From Natrinema sp031626495 (lineage in GTDB: Archaea > Halobacteriota > Halobacteria > Halobacteriales > Natrialbaceae), in NCBI RefSeq assembly GCF_031626495.1, contig NZ_JAMQOJ010000005.1, positions 124,001 through 188,000 of the forward strand: a DNA stretch of 64,000 nucleotides, read 5' to 3'. The notes beneath the pieces were generated by a model. It did not search any database. It was not told the DNA's origin and saw only the letters and a list, made by a program, of their open reading frames with translations. This document shows positions 43,116 to 51,116 of this stretch, in pieces; positions within the stretch are counted from its first letter, which is position 1, and each line of letters opens with the position of its first letter. The position numbers were made by a program, and so were the translations under genes.

Positions 43116-44624
43116 ATGGAACGACGGCAGCCGCCACAGACCGAGGAGGGCTGGTACGTCCTGCACGATTTCCGGTCGATCGACTGGGACGCCTGGCGAG
43201 ACGCCCCCGAGCGTCGGCGCTCGCGGGCGATCGAGGAGGGGATCGACTACCTCGCGTCCTGCGAGGGCGTCGACGACGCCGACGAGGGCGAGTCCGCGAC
43301 GTTCGCGGTGCTCGGCCACAAGGCCGACCTGCTCGTGCTCCACCTGCGGCCGACGCTCGGCGACATCGACACGCTCGAGCGGCGGTTCGAACACACCGCC
43401 CTCGCCGAGTTCACCGAACGGGCCGACTCCTACCTCTCGGTGACCGAGGTTTCGGGCTACATGTCCCAGGACTACTTCGAGGACGGGGAAACCGCCGATA
43501 CCGGAATGGCACAGTACATCGAGTCGCGGCTCAAACCCGAACTGCCCGACAGCGAGTTTCTGAGCTTCTACCCGATGAGCAAGCGCCGCGGGCCCGACCA
43601 CAACTGGTACGAACTGCCCTTCGACGAGCGCGCGGACTACCTCTCGAACCACGGCGAGATCGGCAAGGACTACGCCGGCCGCGTCACCCAGATCATCTCC
43701 GGCAGCGTCGGCCTCGACGACTTCGAGTGGGGAATCACCCTGTTCGGCGACGACCCCACCGACGTGAAGGAACTGCTCTACGAGATGCGCTTCGACCCCT
43801 CGAGTTCGCGCTTCGCCGAGTTCGGCCGATTCCTCTCGGCGCGCCGGTTCCCGCCAGAAGACCTCGGCGCGTTCCTCGCGGGCGAACGGGTCCCACAGGA
43901 GGGCGAGGACGGTAACCATCCCCACGCCCACGCCGGCGGCGAGTCCGAGGGGCACCATCACGGCTCCGAGAGACACCACGGCGGTGACTCGAGTTCCGGT
44001 GACCACCACCACGGTGACGACGGCGACGAGGACGACGACGTTCGCAGCGAACTCGAAGAGATGGGCGTCTACGCCGGCCAGCCTCACGGGGAAGACGTTC
44101 ACGCGGTCGTCCTCTATTCGGCGGCCGACGCCGACGAACTGTTCGAGGAGGTCGAGGGGCTGCGTGGGAACTTCGACCACTACGATACACACGTGAAGAC
44201 GGCCGTCTACGAATCTCGAGACGACGACGCCGAGACGGCGATCGTCAGCCTCTGGGACACCGACCGCGCCGCGAACACGGCCGCCGGGTTCCTCGCGGAT
44301 CTCCCCGAGATCGTTCGGCAAGCGGGAGACGAGGAGGGCGACTCGTGGGGGACGATGGGAATGTTCTACACGGTCAAGCCCGAGCACCGCAGCGACTTCA
44401 CCGGCACGTTCGAGGACGCTGCCGACCTGCTAGCGGAGATGGACGGCCACCGGAAGACCGACCTACTGGTCAACCGCGAGGACGAAAACGACATGTTCAT
44501 CGCCAGCCGCTGGGACTCCCGCGAGGACGCGATGCAGTTCTTCCGGAGCGACGCCTTCTCGGAGGCCGTCGAGTTCGGCCGCGACGTCCTCGCCGACCGA
44601 CCGCGACACGTCTTCCTCGCCTGA
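43116..44624 (+). CDS. pitA: PitA: chlorite-dismutase-like (HemQ-type) / monooxygenase fusion
   Basis: A 502-residue haloarchaeal fusion protein. Residues 1-255 are a HemQ/chlorite-dismutase-like domain (FLSFYPMSKRRG, NWYELPFDER, NHGEIGKDYAGRV with the likely proximal His, GSVGLDDFEWG, YEMRFDP). A linker at about 267-301 has many His (HPHAHAG, HHHGSERHH, GDHHHGD) and could bind metal or haem. Residues about 310-502 are an antibiotic-biosynthesis-monooxygenase-like domain. In archaea HemQ-type proteins decarboxylate iron coproporphyrin in haem synthesis; that role is inferred. The ATG at 43116 gives the family's usual start. Confidence 0.92.
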   Translation: MERRQPPQTEEGWYVLHDFRSIDWDAWRDAPERRRSRAIEEGIDYLASCEGVDDADEGESATFAVLGHKADLLVLHLRPTLGDIDTLERRFEHTALAEFTERADSYLSVTEVSGYMSQDYFEDGETADTGMAQYIESRLKPELPDSEFLSFYPMSKRRGPDHNWYELPFDERADYLSNHGEIGKDYAGRVTQIISGSVGLDDFEWGITLFGDDPTDVKELLYEMRFDPSSSRFAEFGRFLSARRFPPEDLGAFLAGERVPQEGEDGNHPHAHAGGESEGHHHGSERHHGGDSSSGDHHHGDDGDEDDDVRSELEEMGVYAGQPHGEDVHAVVLYSAADADELFEEVEGLRGNFDHYDTHVKTAVYESRDDDAETAIVSLWDTDRAANTAAGFLADLPEIVRQAGDEEGDSWGTMGMFYTVKPEHRSDFTGTFEDAADLLAEMDGHRKTDLLVNREDENDMFIASRWDSREDAMQFFRSDAFSEAVEFGRDVLADRPRHVFLA

Positions 44625-44668
44625 GCGCTCGGAACCGATTTTTCGCGCCGGCTCGAGACCGAGACCGA

Positions 44669-44857
44669 TCAGCGTCGACCGGAGTCCGACGTCTCGTCGT
44701 AGAACAAGTAGGCGGCGATCCCGGCTAACCCGAACGCCAGCGTCACGAGCGGCCACTTGCCGGCGTCGCGATCGGTCGCGACGGCGTGGACGGTGACGAA
44801 GCTCGCGAACCCGAGGTGGGCGACGAACGTCGCGACGAGAAACGACTGTACTTCCAT
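44669..44857 (-). CDS. Small two-helix membrane protein
   Basis: A 62-residue protein, MEVQSFLVATFVAHLGF, with two hydrophobic helices (about 4-26 and 34-52) and an Arg/Asp tail. Role unknown. It converges on pitA with 44 bp between stops. Confidence 0.6.
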   Translation of the reverse strand: MEVQSFLVATFVAHLGFASFVTVHAVATDRDAGKWPLVTLAFGLAGIAAYLFYDETSDSGRR

Positions 44858-44912
44858 TACTCGAGGGTTCGACGCGGCGGCGAAAACCGTTACGGAGCCG
44901 ACGGACGAGTGT

Positions 44913-44929
44913 GCGGCGCGAAGCGCCGC
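44913..44929 (+). repeat. GAA-triloop hairpin, intergenic copy
   Basis: GCGGCGC-GAA-GCGCCGC forms a perfect 7-bp stem followed by GAAC. It lies in the 246-bp gap between the small membrane gene and the next gene. Compare 22207-22223: the loop and outer bases agree and the inner three base pairs differ on both sides. Downstream (44940-45000) the DNA is a mosaic of short GAGC/GTGAG-like repeats. Confidence 0.6.
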
Positions 44930-45103
44930 GAACGGCAAACGGCGGAGCCGTGAGCCAGTGAGTAAGCGGGCTGACAAGCGATAGAGAGAACGCTATGCGT
45001 TCGGAGCGGCGGGAGAAGCGTTTTCGATCGACGGTTTACCGAAGGCCATCGCGAACGCGGCGCTACGCGTCTCGCTCGCTGGAGAACGGCGTGTGAAGGG
45101 TCG

Positions 45104-45490
45104 CTAGTCGATGTCGTGGTCCGGGTCGTCCTCGACCTTCCGCTTCATCGAGTCGCGACGGGACTTGGCGTCGCGGCCGGTCGCCTCGAGCAGGAAGTCG
45201 TTTTTCGCGTCGACGGCCTCGCCGGCGGCCTCGAGTTCGTCGGGGCCGAGTTCGGTGGGGTCGCGTTCGTGGAACTCGACGCCGAGTTTGTCCTTCTTCC
45301 CGGAGTACTCGACGGCCCCGACGACGATCTTCTCGAAGACGGGGTTGTCGGGCTCCTCGATGAGGTAGAGGTCGCTGCCCTTGTACTCCTGGGTCCCCGT
45401 GATGGGACCGAAGTAGTCCTCGACGGTCGCCTCCATGTCGGGGATTCGTTCCTCGAGATATTCACCGCGACGCATCTTGTACTCCTTCAT
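45104..45490 (-). CDS. Conserved haloarchaeal protein of unknown function (probable DUF5611 family)
   Basis: A 128-residue protein starting MKEYKMRRGEYLEERIPDME. It has an alpha/beta core (IVVGAVEYSGKKDKLGVEFHER) and a basic C-terminal helix (GRDAKSRRDSMKRKVEDD). I recall this family as widespread and conserved in haloarchaea, but I cannot give a function. The ATG at 45490 fits the family start. Confidence 0.75.
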   Translation of the reverse strand: MKEYKMRRGEYLEERIPDMEATVEDYFGPITGTQEYKGSDLYLIEEPDNPVFEKIVVGAVEYSGKKDKLGVEFHERDPTELGPDELEAAGEAVDAKNDFLLEATGRDAKSRRDSMKRKVEDDPDHDID

Positions 45491-45704
45491 GGCTCGAAGA
45501 AACACGGGGGAGTGTTTACCTCTTTTCATAGCCGATGTTTCGGGTGTCTGATGCGTTAGCGAGGCCGGAAACCGGTGGCTGCGGCGAGACGGGCTACCGA
45601 CCGGTAGTCCCGGCGGAGGCGAGCCGGGCGTGGACGGTCTCGAAAAGCGGGAGAGCACACGCCACGGACCGTGAGAGACGGAGAGCTGTTCTTCGAGGGC
45701 GCGA

Positions 45705-46682
45705 CTACTGCTGCTCGCGCTCGCTGAGATAGCCTTTCCGGCAGTCGGGACAGATATCGCCGGCGCGAAGCGAGCTCCGGTCGCCGGCGGCGACGTACTC
45801 ACACCGCGGACAGTAGAACTCGGTCGGGACGTCGTCGGTGGACGAGCCGCTGCTCTCGGCCGGGGCCGGAGCCGACTGGGCGCGTTCGATGCCGATCCCC
45901 GAGTCGGACGCCCCGTTCCGGTCGGCGCCGACGGTATTCGCCTCGGGGGCTTCGGTCGTCACCGATCGGGCGTCGGCGTCGGCCGCATCGTCCGTAACGC
46001 TCGCACCGCCGAGGCCGTCGGCGGGCGCGTCGTTCTCGAGGAGGACGGCGTCGTCGTCGATCTCCTCCGGATCGATCTCGTCGGGGTCGTCGGCGACTGC
46101 CGTCTCGGTGTCGGACTCGTCGTCCGGCCACGCGGCCGGTTCGGACTCCGCGCCGACCGGCGGCCCGACGTCGTCGGAATCGGGCCACTCGCCGTGGTCG
46201 CGGTCCCGGTCCCGATCGGGTTCCGGGCCGTCGTCTTCCAGGATTTCGCCGTCATCGGTGACGGGGTCGCCGTTTTCGTCGGTCGGCACCTCGATGTCAT
46301 CGGCACCGTCGTCGGGGGCGGAACCCGCAGACGGAGCCGCTTCGGAGGTGCCGACGTCGCCGGTCGCCGCATCGTCGGCATCCGCGGCCGCGTCGGCGTC
46401 GATGAACTCGGCGTCCGTCCCGGTTTCGGCGGCAGCTGCGTCGGATTCGGGCGTATCTTCTATCAGCTCTTCATCAGGATCGTCGGAGAGCGTGTCGGCG
46501 TCCGTCTCGGCGGAGAGACTCGTTACTTCGGTGTTCTCGCTGATGACGTTTCGCTCGCCACAGCGGGAACACTCCTCGTACTCCTGGACGGTTACGACGA
46601 CTTCACTGCCCCGTTCTTCGCGCTCGCGTTCGACATCGGACTCGCCGAAGTCGTGCCCGAGCAGCGAACATCGCAGGACCAT
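45705..46682 (-). CDS. Haloarchaeal protein with two zinc ribbons and a long acidic linker
   Basis: A 325-residue protein. The N-terminus (VLRCSLLGHDFGE) continues to CSRCGERNVISE; the C-terminus has FYCPRCEYV...DICPDCRKGYL, two pairs of Cys. Together these look like two zinc-binding ends. The 200 residues between are Asp/Glu/Ser/Ala rich with no clear fold, a long disordered acidic linker (about 60-270). Role unknown. An upstream in-frame ATG at 46703 would add seven residues. Confidence 0.8.
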   Translation of the reverse strand: MVLRCSLLGHDFGESDVEREREERGSEVVVTVQEYEECSRCGERNVISENTEVTSLSAETDADTLSDDPDEELIEDTPESDAAAAETGTDAEFIDADAAADADDAATGDVGTSEAAPSAGSAPDDGADDIEVPTDENGDPVTDDGEILEDDGPEPDRDRDRDHGEWPDSDDVGPPVGAESEPAAWPDDESDTETAVADDPDEIDPEEIDDDAVLLENDAPADGLGGASVTDDAADADARSVTTEAPEANTVGADRNGASDSGIGIERAQSAPAPAESSGSSTDDVPTEFYCPRCEYVAAGDRSSLRAGDICPDCRKGYLSEREQQ

Positions 46683-46891
46683 TGTCCCACCGTACCGAGC
46701 CATCCCATAAAAAACGTGCTGCCTGTTTGTCCCAGATTGGTGACAGTCGCTCGCGACGACGGGTGCGTCTCGGATCGCACTCGAGTTCCCACCCGCGGCC
46801 GGTCGCCGCGTGGCGACACCCGCCCCGATGAACCGTCGGTCGTCGTCGGAACGACAAACGTCAAATCCCAGGTTGTCGAATGGACATACGG

Positions 46892-47188
46892 ATGAGAGCA
46901 AAGCGGGAGTACCGGAATCGGGAGGGGACCGAGGTGGCCGTACTCGACGAACTGGTCAACCGCGCCGACGACGGGATGACGATTTTCGAACTCCGAGCCG
47001 CCGTCGAGGTCGATATCGACGAACTCGAGGACGCCCTGTCGACGCTCAAGGAGGACGATCTGATCGTCGTCGAATCGGGCAACGAGATGGTCATCAAGCC
47101 CGACGAGCGGGTGGTGCCCGACGAGCCGGCCGACGAGGACGACGACCAGTCGCTGGGGGAGTGGCTGCGCGAGCGGATTCCTTTTTGA
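46892..47188 (+). CDS. Small winged-helix-like haloarchaeal protein (DUF6432-like)
   Basis: A 98-residue protein. REYRNREGTEVAVLDELVNRADDGMTIFELRAAV then EDALSTLKEDDLIVVE describe a winged helix, followed by an acidic tail ending WLRERIPF. I recall the MRAK start of this family, so I prefer the ATG at 46892; an ATG at 46880 is in frame. It lies 40 bp before the YgfZ-type gene on the same strand and may be co-transcribed with it. Confidence 0.72.
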   Translation: MRAKREYRNREGTEVAVLDELVNRADDGMTIFELRAAVEVDIDELEDALSTLKEDDLIVVESGNEMVIKPDERVVPDEPADEDDDQSLGEWLRERIPF

Positions 47189-47227
47189 ATCGAAACGCCT
47201 GAGGGCCTCAGGCACCAGAAGGTACGC

Positions 47228-48352
47228 ATGACCGTCATCGAGTCCATCCACGAGGACCACGGGGCCACGTTCGGCGAGCGCGGCGATCGGACGATCGTCG
47301 AACACTTCGGGCGGCCGGAACGGACCCATCGCGCGGTCCGCAACGGCGTCGGCCTGCTCGAGTTGGTCTACGGCGTGATCGTCGTCGAGGGCGAGGACCG
47401 CGTCGAGTACGTCGACAACGTCGTCTCGAACCGGGTTCCCGCCGAGGACGGGCAGGGGTGTTACGCGCTCGTCCTCGACCCGCAGGGCGGAATCGAGGTC
47501 GAACTCTACGTCTACAACGCGGGCGAGCGCCTGCTGCTGTTCACCCAGCCCGAGACCGCCGAGCCGCTCGCCGAGGAGTGGTCCGAGAAGGTGTTTATCC
47601 AGGACGTCGACATCCGCGTCGCGACCGACGACTTCGCCGTGTTCGGGATCCACGGCCCGCAGGCCACCGAGAAAGTCGCGAGCGTGCTCAACGGGGCGGG
47701 TTCGCCCGACGAGCGCTACTCGTTCGTCCGCGGGACGATGGGCGACGAGGGCGTCACCGTCATCCGTACCGACGCGCTCACCGGCGAGGAGAGCTACGAA
47801 ATCGTCTGCGCGGCCGACGACGCCGCCGCCGTCTACGATACGCTCTTGAATCAGGGACTGAACGCCGCGCCGTTCGGGTATCGGACGTTCGAGAGCCTCG
47901 CGCTCGAGGCCGGTTCGCCGCTCTTTCACACCGAACTCGAGGGAACGCTCCCGAACGTGCTAGGCCTGCGAAGCGCCCTGGACTTCGAGAAGGGGTGTTA
48001 CGTCGGTCAGGAGGTCGTCTCCCGGGTCGAGAACCGCGGTCAGCCCAGCCGGAAGCTCGTCGGACTGGTCCTCGAGGGAGAGCGGAGAGACGAGGACCGG
48101 CCGGTTGAGGACCGGCCGGTTCCCGACGCCGGCGCGGCCGTCTTCGACGGCGACGCGTCGGTCGGTGAGGTGACTCGCGGGGGCGAGAGCCCGATACGCG
48201 ACGAGGTCGTCGCGCTCGCGCTCGTCGACTACGGCCTCGAGAGCGACGACCTGACGGTCAGGGTCGGCGGCGAGGAGGTCCCCGCTGCGCTGGCCGACCT
48301 GCCGTTCGTCGCGGGCTCGGACCGGTCGGGTCGGCTGCCGGACTATCGATAG
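47228..48352 (+). CDS. YgfZ/GcvT-family folate-binding-type protein
   Basis: A 374-residue protein with the T-protein fold. The YgfZ signature KGCYVGQEVVSRV is present near residue 256 with its conserved Cys; in bacteria YgfZ uses folate in iron-sulfur cluster maintenance. Glycine-cleavage partners (GcvH, GcvP) are absent nearby, so an aminomethyltransferase role is less likely. A 15-bp tandem duplication at 48092-48121 duplicates EDRPV in a variable loop near residue 290. Confidence 0.85.
   Translation: MTVIESIHEDHGATFGERGDRTIVEHFGRPERTHRAVRNGVGLLELVYGVIVVEGEDRVEYVDNVVSNRVPAEDGQGCYALVLDPQGGIEVELYVYNAGERLLLFTQPETAEPLAEEWSEKVFIQDVDIRVATDDFAVFGIHGPQATEKVASVLNGAGSPDERYSFVRGTMGDEGVTVIRTDALTGEESYEIVCAADDAAAVYDTLLNQGLNAAPFGYRTFESLALEAGSPLFHTELEGTLPNVLGLRSALDFEKGCYVGQEVVSRVENRGQPSRKLVGLVLEGERRDEDRPVEDRPVPDAGAAVFDGDASVGEVTRGGESPIRDEVVALALVDYGLESDDLTVRVGGEEVPAALADLPFVAGSDRSGRLPDYR
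48092..48121 (+). repeat. 15-bp in-frame tandem duplication in the YgfZ-type gene
   Basis: GAGGACCGGCCGGTT occurs twice in a row (48092-48106, 48107-48121), giving EDRPVEDRPV. Being in frame and in a loop, it should not destroy the protein. It is a likely recent replication-slippage event. Confidence 0.75.
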
Positions 48353-48401
48353 CGGTTCACAGCCGGTGCGGCCGGTTCGTTCCGCGTCGGTGAAAACGGA
48401 G

Positions 48402-49217
48402 TCAGACCCCCGGATCTTCGATCGGCGGTAAGCCGGCCGTCACCAGCCGGCGAAGGAGTACCACGATCCCGTTCTCGAGGCCCCGAGCGAAGACCGCCTG
48501 CTCTTTCCCCTTGCCCTCTGCGGCGGTCGGATAGTACGACCCGATCAGCAGCGTCTCGCGGTCGATGAGCAGGATGCGACTGATCGCGACTTCGTTGTCG
48601 CTTTCGCGGCCGGTGAGCCAGTCGAGGCCGGTTTCGAACACGTGCGTCGTGGCGACCTCGCCGCCGAGCGTCGCCATGATCTCGTTCGTCTGACCGCCCA
48701 GAACGATCGAGAGGTCGCGGTCGGCCGCCGCTCGCAACCCGTCGAACAGCGCCTCGGAGAGGATGTTTTCGTCGACGACGAGGAGTGCGACCTCGGAGTT
48801 CGCTTCGTCGATGAGATCGAGCGTTCTCGACTCGATCGCTTCGTGCCCGGACAACGACCAGACCTCCTGGACCTGCTCGTCGTCCTCGGCCTCCTGAGTG
48901 TCCGTGTTCTCGAGGTGCGATTGAAGCGTATCGATCCGAGTGTCGTACTTCTGGCGCAAGGTCTGTGTCGCCTCGGCGACGCTGACGGCACGGTACACCT
49001 GCGGACTCGCGTGTTGCACCTCGACCAGTCCCTGTGATTCCAGCACCCGAATGGCGTCGTAGACCCTCGTCCGGGGCACCTCGGAGATTTCGTGTATCTC
49101 CTTCGCCGTGCCGGTCGGCAACTTGTTCAACGCCATAAAACAACGTGCTTCGTACTCCTGAAGCCCGAGATCCTGCAGCAGGCTAATCGCCTGTCTAGTA
49201 GTTTCGTTCTCTGTCAT
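48402..49217 (-). CDS. TrmB-family transcriptional regulator
   Basis: A 271-residue regulator. Residues about 10-65 are the TrmB winged helix (LGLQEYEARCFMALNKLPTGTAKEI and VPRTRVYDAIRVLESQGLVEV), then a coiled segment, then the C-terminal TrmB sensor domain (about 115-271; SNEVALLVVDENILSEALFDGL, RILLIDRETLLIGSYYP). TrmB proteins sense sugars or related ligands; the ligand here is unknown. The ATG at 49217 is preferred. Confidence 0.9.
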   Translation of the reverse strand: MTENETTRQAISLLQDLGLQEYEARCFMALNKLPTGTAKEIHEISEVPRTRVYDAIRVLESQGLVEVQHASPQVYRAVSVAEATQTLRQKYDTRIDTLQSHLENTDTQEAEDDEQVQEVWSLSGHEAIESRTLDLIDEANSEVALLVVDENILSEALFDGLRAAADRDLSIVLGGQTNEIMATLGGEVATTHVFETGLDWLTGRESDNEVAISRILLIDRETLLIGSYYPTAAEGKGKEQAVFARGLENGIVVLLRRLVTAGLPPIEDPGV

Positions 49218-49541
49218 GGCCCAACCACGAGTTCGGCTACCCGAACATGCAGAGTAGAGTGCGTGGATGGAAAAGGTTTCGCGTATTGACTGGCAAGGGC
49301 TGATAGAATTTTCGAACGCCACCTCCCGCAGGCGATTTCACCCAAATAATCACACAAGCTACTTGACGGTACGGTCAGTACGTGGAAGTGGCGGGCCCCG
49401 TTACGGCCCAACCACAACGGGGTTCGCCGTTCCTACGTCCACGATTATCGGGCAGGCGTCTGCGAACAGAGTGGGATTCGATCGATACCGACCGGTACCG
49501 GACTCGAGTGCGATCGGAAAAGACGCGAAGACCACTGAGAC

Positions 49542-49730
49542 GGCTCTGTTGAAATCCTCCGATGCCATCGTCGACCGTCGAGTGACGACGACCAGAAAAC
49601 ACGACTCGCAGCTCGCACCGTCGCTCAGCGAGCGGAATACCGGTGAAGTAGCGATTCTCCTCTCGGCGACGAGGGATGCGAGGACCAGAAGATTCGCGCG
49701 TTAGCCCGTGAAGATGGTGTTCGTCCGTTC
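49542..49730 (+). mobile_element. Probable remnant of an IS5-type insertion sequence (in the 49218-49775 gap)
   Basis: The 558-bp gap between the TrmB and response-regulator genes has no intact gene. GGCTCTGTTGAAATCC at 49542-49557 looks like a haloarchaeal IS end (from memory). At 49665-49730 one frame reads GDEGCEDQKIRALARED then GVRPF, which resembles the DKGYDxQKIRALAREDGVRPLIKH block of IS5-type transposases. Stop codons and frame changes precede it and the rest is missing, so this is a deleted relic. Confidence 0.45.
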
Positions 49731-49775
49731 ACGGCATCGACAAGACACTCTGAACGGTAGAGATAGGTGAGGTAG

Positions 49776-50243
49776 TTACTGAACCGGAGGGAGTTGTACC
49801 TGCTGGAACCAGAACTGGCCGACTGAGGCTGCGAGTGACTCGAACTCGTCCGGAGCGGTCGGCTTCGTCACGTAAGCGTTGGCGTGAGCATCGTAGCATC
49901 GGTCGATGTCGTCCCTATCCGCAGAACTCGTGAGTATAATCACAGGAAGCGGTCTGAGCCGTGGATCATCTCTGATCGCATCGAGAACTGCACACCCGTC
50001 TCGCCCCGGAAGGTTCAAATCTACGAGAGCGAGGTCGGGGAACGGTCGCGTCTCGTCGTCGGTTCGCTCGGTCAAGAACGCAACCGCATCGTCCCCGTTA
50101 GATATTGGATGGAGCGTTGTCTCAGCACCGACGTTTGCCGTTTCGAACGCTTCTCGTATCAGACGAATATCGCCGGGGTTGTCCTCAACGAGGAGAATCG
50201 TAAGCCCGTTCTCAGATGAGTTGTGGAGGGACTGGTCTGTCAT
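49776..50243 (-). CDS. Single-domain response regulator
   Basis: A 155-residue receiver domain. The acidic pocket is Glu20-Asp21 in LLVEDN, the phosphoacceptor is Asp75 (LVDLNLPG), the Thr/Ser site is ILTSSAD and the Lys is in VTKPTAPDEF. No output domain follows, as in Rcp1-type regulators that relay signals from phytochrome-like kinases. No kinase is adjacent. Its frameshift-bearing possible partner at 30.3 kb is far away, so pairing is speculative. Confidence 0.92.
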   Translation of the reverse strand: MTDQSLHNSSENGLTILLVEDNPGDIRLIREAFETANVGAETTLHPISNGDDAVAFLTERTDDETRPFPDLALVDLNLPGRDGCAVLDAIRDDPRLRPLPVIILTSSADRDDIDRCYDAHANAYVTKPTAPDEFESLAASVGQFWFQQVQLPPVQ

Positions 50244-50507
50244 TGGCGGTTAGAACGAGTGTGGACTCTGTGATGCGTCCGTGACCGTTACACGACCGTT
50301 CTGCCGACAGTCCCTTTCGCTGTGGAGGGAAACGCACAGTGCAAAATCTCTCGTTATAGACGAATGGAACTGAACGTCTATAAAGAATACTTTCACTCAG
50401 AACATCAAAATGAGCGATGGCGGCACATTCACACCTGTAGTTATGCATTAGTACGGGGAAGAAAGACAACGAGTTCTACCGCGAGAGAGAATTCGATGAG
50501 GTCACGC

Positions 50508-50810
50508 TTAGAGTTTCCCGTGATGTCTCGCCAGAAGTTCAAGCGTGGGCCTGATTTCGTCAAATCGGGACCCCCTTTCGACGCGACTCCTGCTTGGTAT
50601 CCATTCGACAAATCCGTAATCGTCTAACTTGGGAAGATGAACGTGCCTCTGTTCGAGTCTATCCGTCCTCCCAACTGCGACATCGTCAGGTGGTGTATCG
50701 AGGTCGATTGGAGTGTCCGTCCGAGGATTCCCATCTAACAAGCTGAATAGCAGCTGTCGGCGTTGCTCGTTCGCCATCACTTCGTATAATCGGTCGTGAG
50801 TATCGTTCAT
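50508..50810 (-). CDS. Winged-helix DNA-binding protein (DUF7344-like)
   Basis: A 100-residue protein. The helix-turn-helix region is LYEVMANEQRRQLLFSLLDG near the N-terminus, then RHVHLPKLDDYGFVEW and a final helix ETLELLARHH-like TLELLARHHGK. The family is a haloarchaea-rich ArsR/DUF7344-type group with unknown targets. The TATA-like sequence on the minus strand is weak. Confidence 0.75.
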   Translation of the reverse strand: MNDTHDRLYEVMANEQRRQLLFSLLDGNPRTDTPIDLDTPPDDVAVGRTDRLEQRHVHLPKLDDYGFVEWIPSRSRVERGSRFDEIRPTLELLARHHGKL

Positions 50811-50871
50811 TACAACGCCGAGTACGTGCTCCTACGTCTTAAGCTAATGACAAATTCACCCAGATCTGAGT

Positions 50872-51021
50872 TTTGATTAACTGAGTGAACCGGCTGGCGT
50901 TCAGTTCGACCACCAACCTACCGGCTGGTTCAGCGGAGATTTGTACATGCGCGTATGGCAGGACTGAAGATAACACCGCAGTATTTTTCACATTTCTATT
51001 AGTTTGATTAACCGAGTGAAC
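50872..51021 (+). repeat. 19-bp direct repeats about 130 bp apart
   Basis: TTTGATTAACTGAGTGAAC (50872-50890) and TTTGATTAACCGAGTGAAC (51003-51021) differ at one base. They lie in the AT-rich 306-bp gap between the wHTH gene and the E1-alpha gene, which contains no other gene. The second copy ends 96 nt before the E1-alpha ATG. They could be operator half-sites or the footprint of a past insertion. Confidence 0.7.
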
Positions 51022-51087
51022 GAGGTTGTACCCGAGCGAGACGCGGTCGCGATCCACCGTCGAGCAGCGGGACGCGCGGAGCTACCG

Positions 51088-51094
51088 TTATATG
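51088..51094 (+). promoter_or_regulatory. TATA box of the E1-alpha gene
   Basis: GTTATATGG lies 23-29 nt before the ATG at 51117, the spacing of a leaderless haloarchaeal promoter. Confidence 0.5.
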
Positions 51095-51116
51095 GGCCGC
51101 GGTCAACGGTACGTCT

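Noticed and set aside
49267..49704. Plus-strand frame of 145 codons in the gap after the TrmB gene
   Set aside because: Composition is Ser/Thr/Arg-rich without the acidity of real haloarchaeal proteins, and it crosses the insertion-sequence remnant in another phase.
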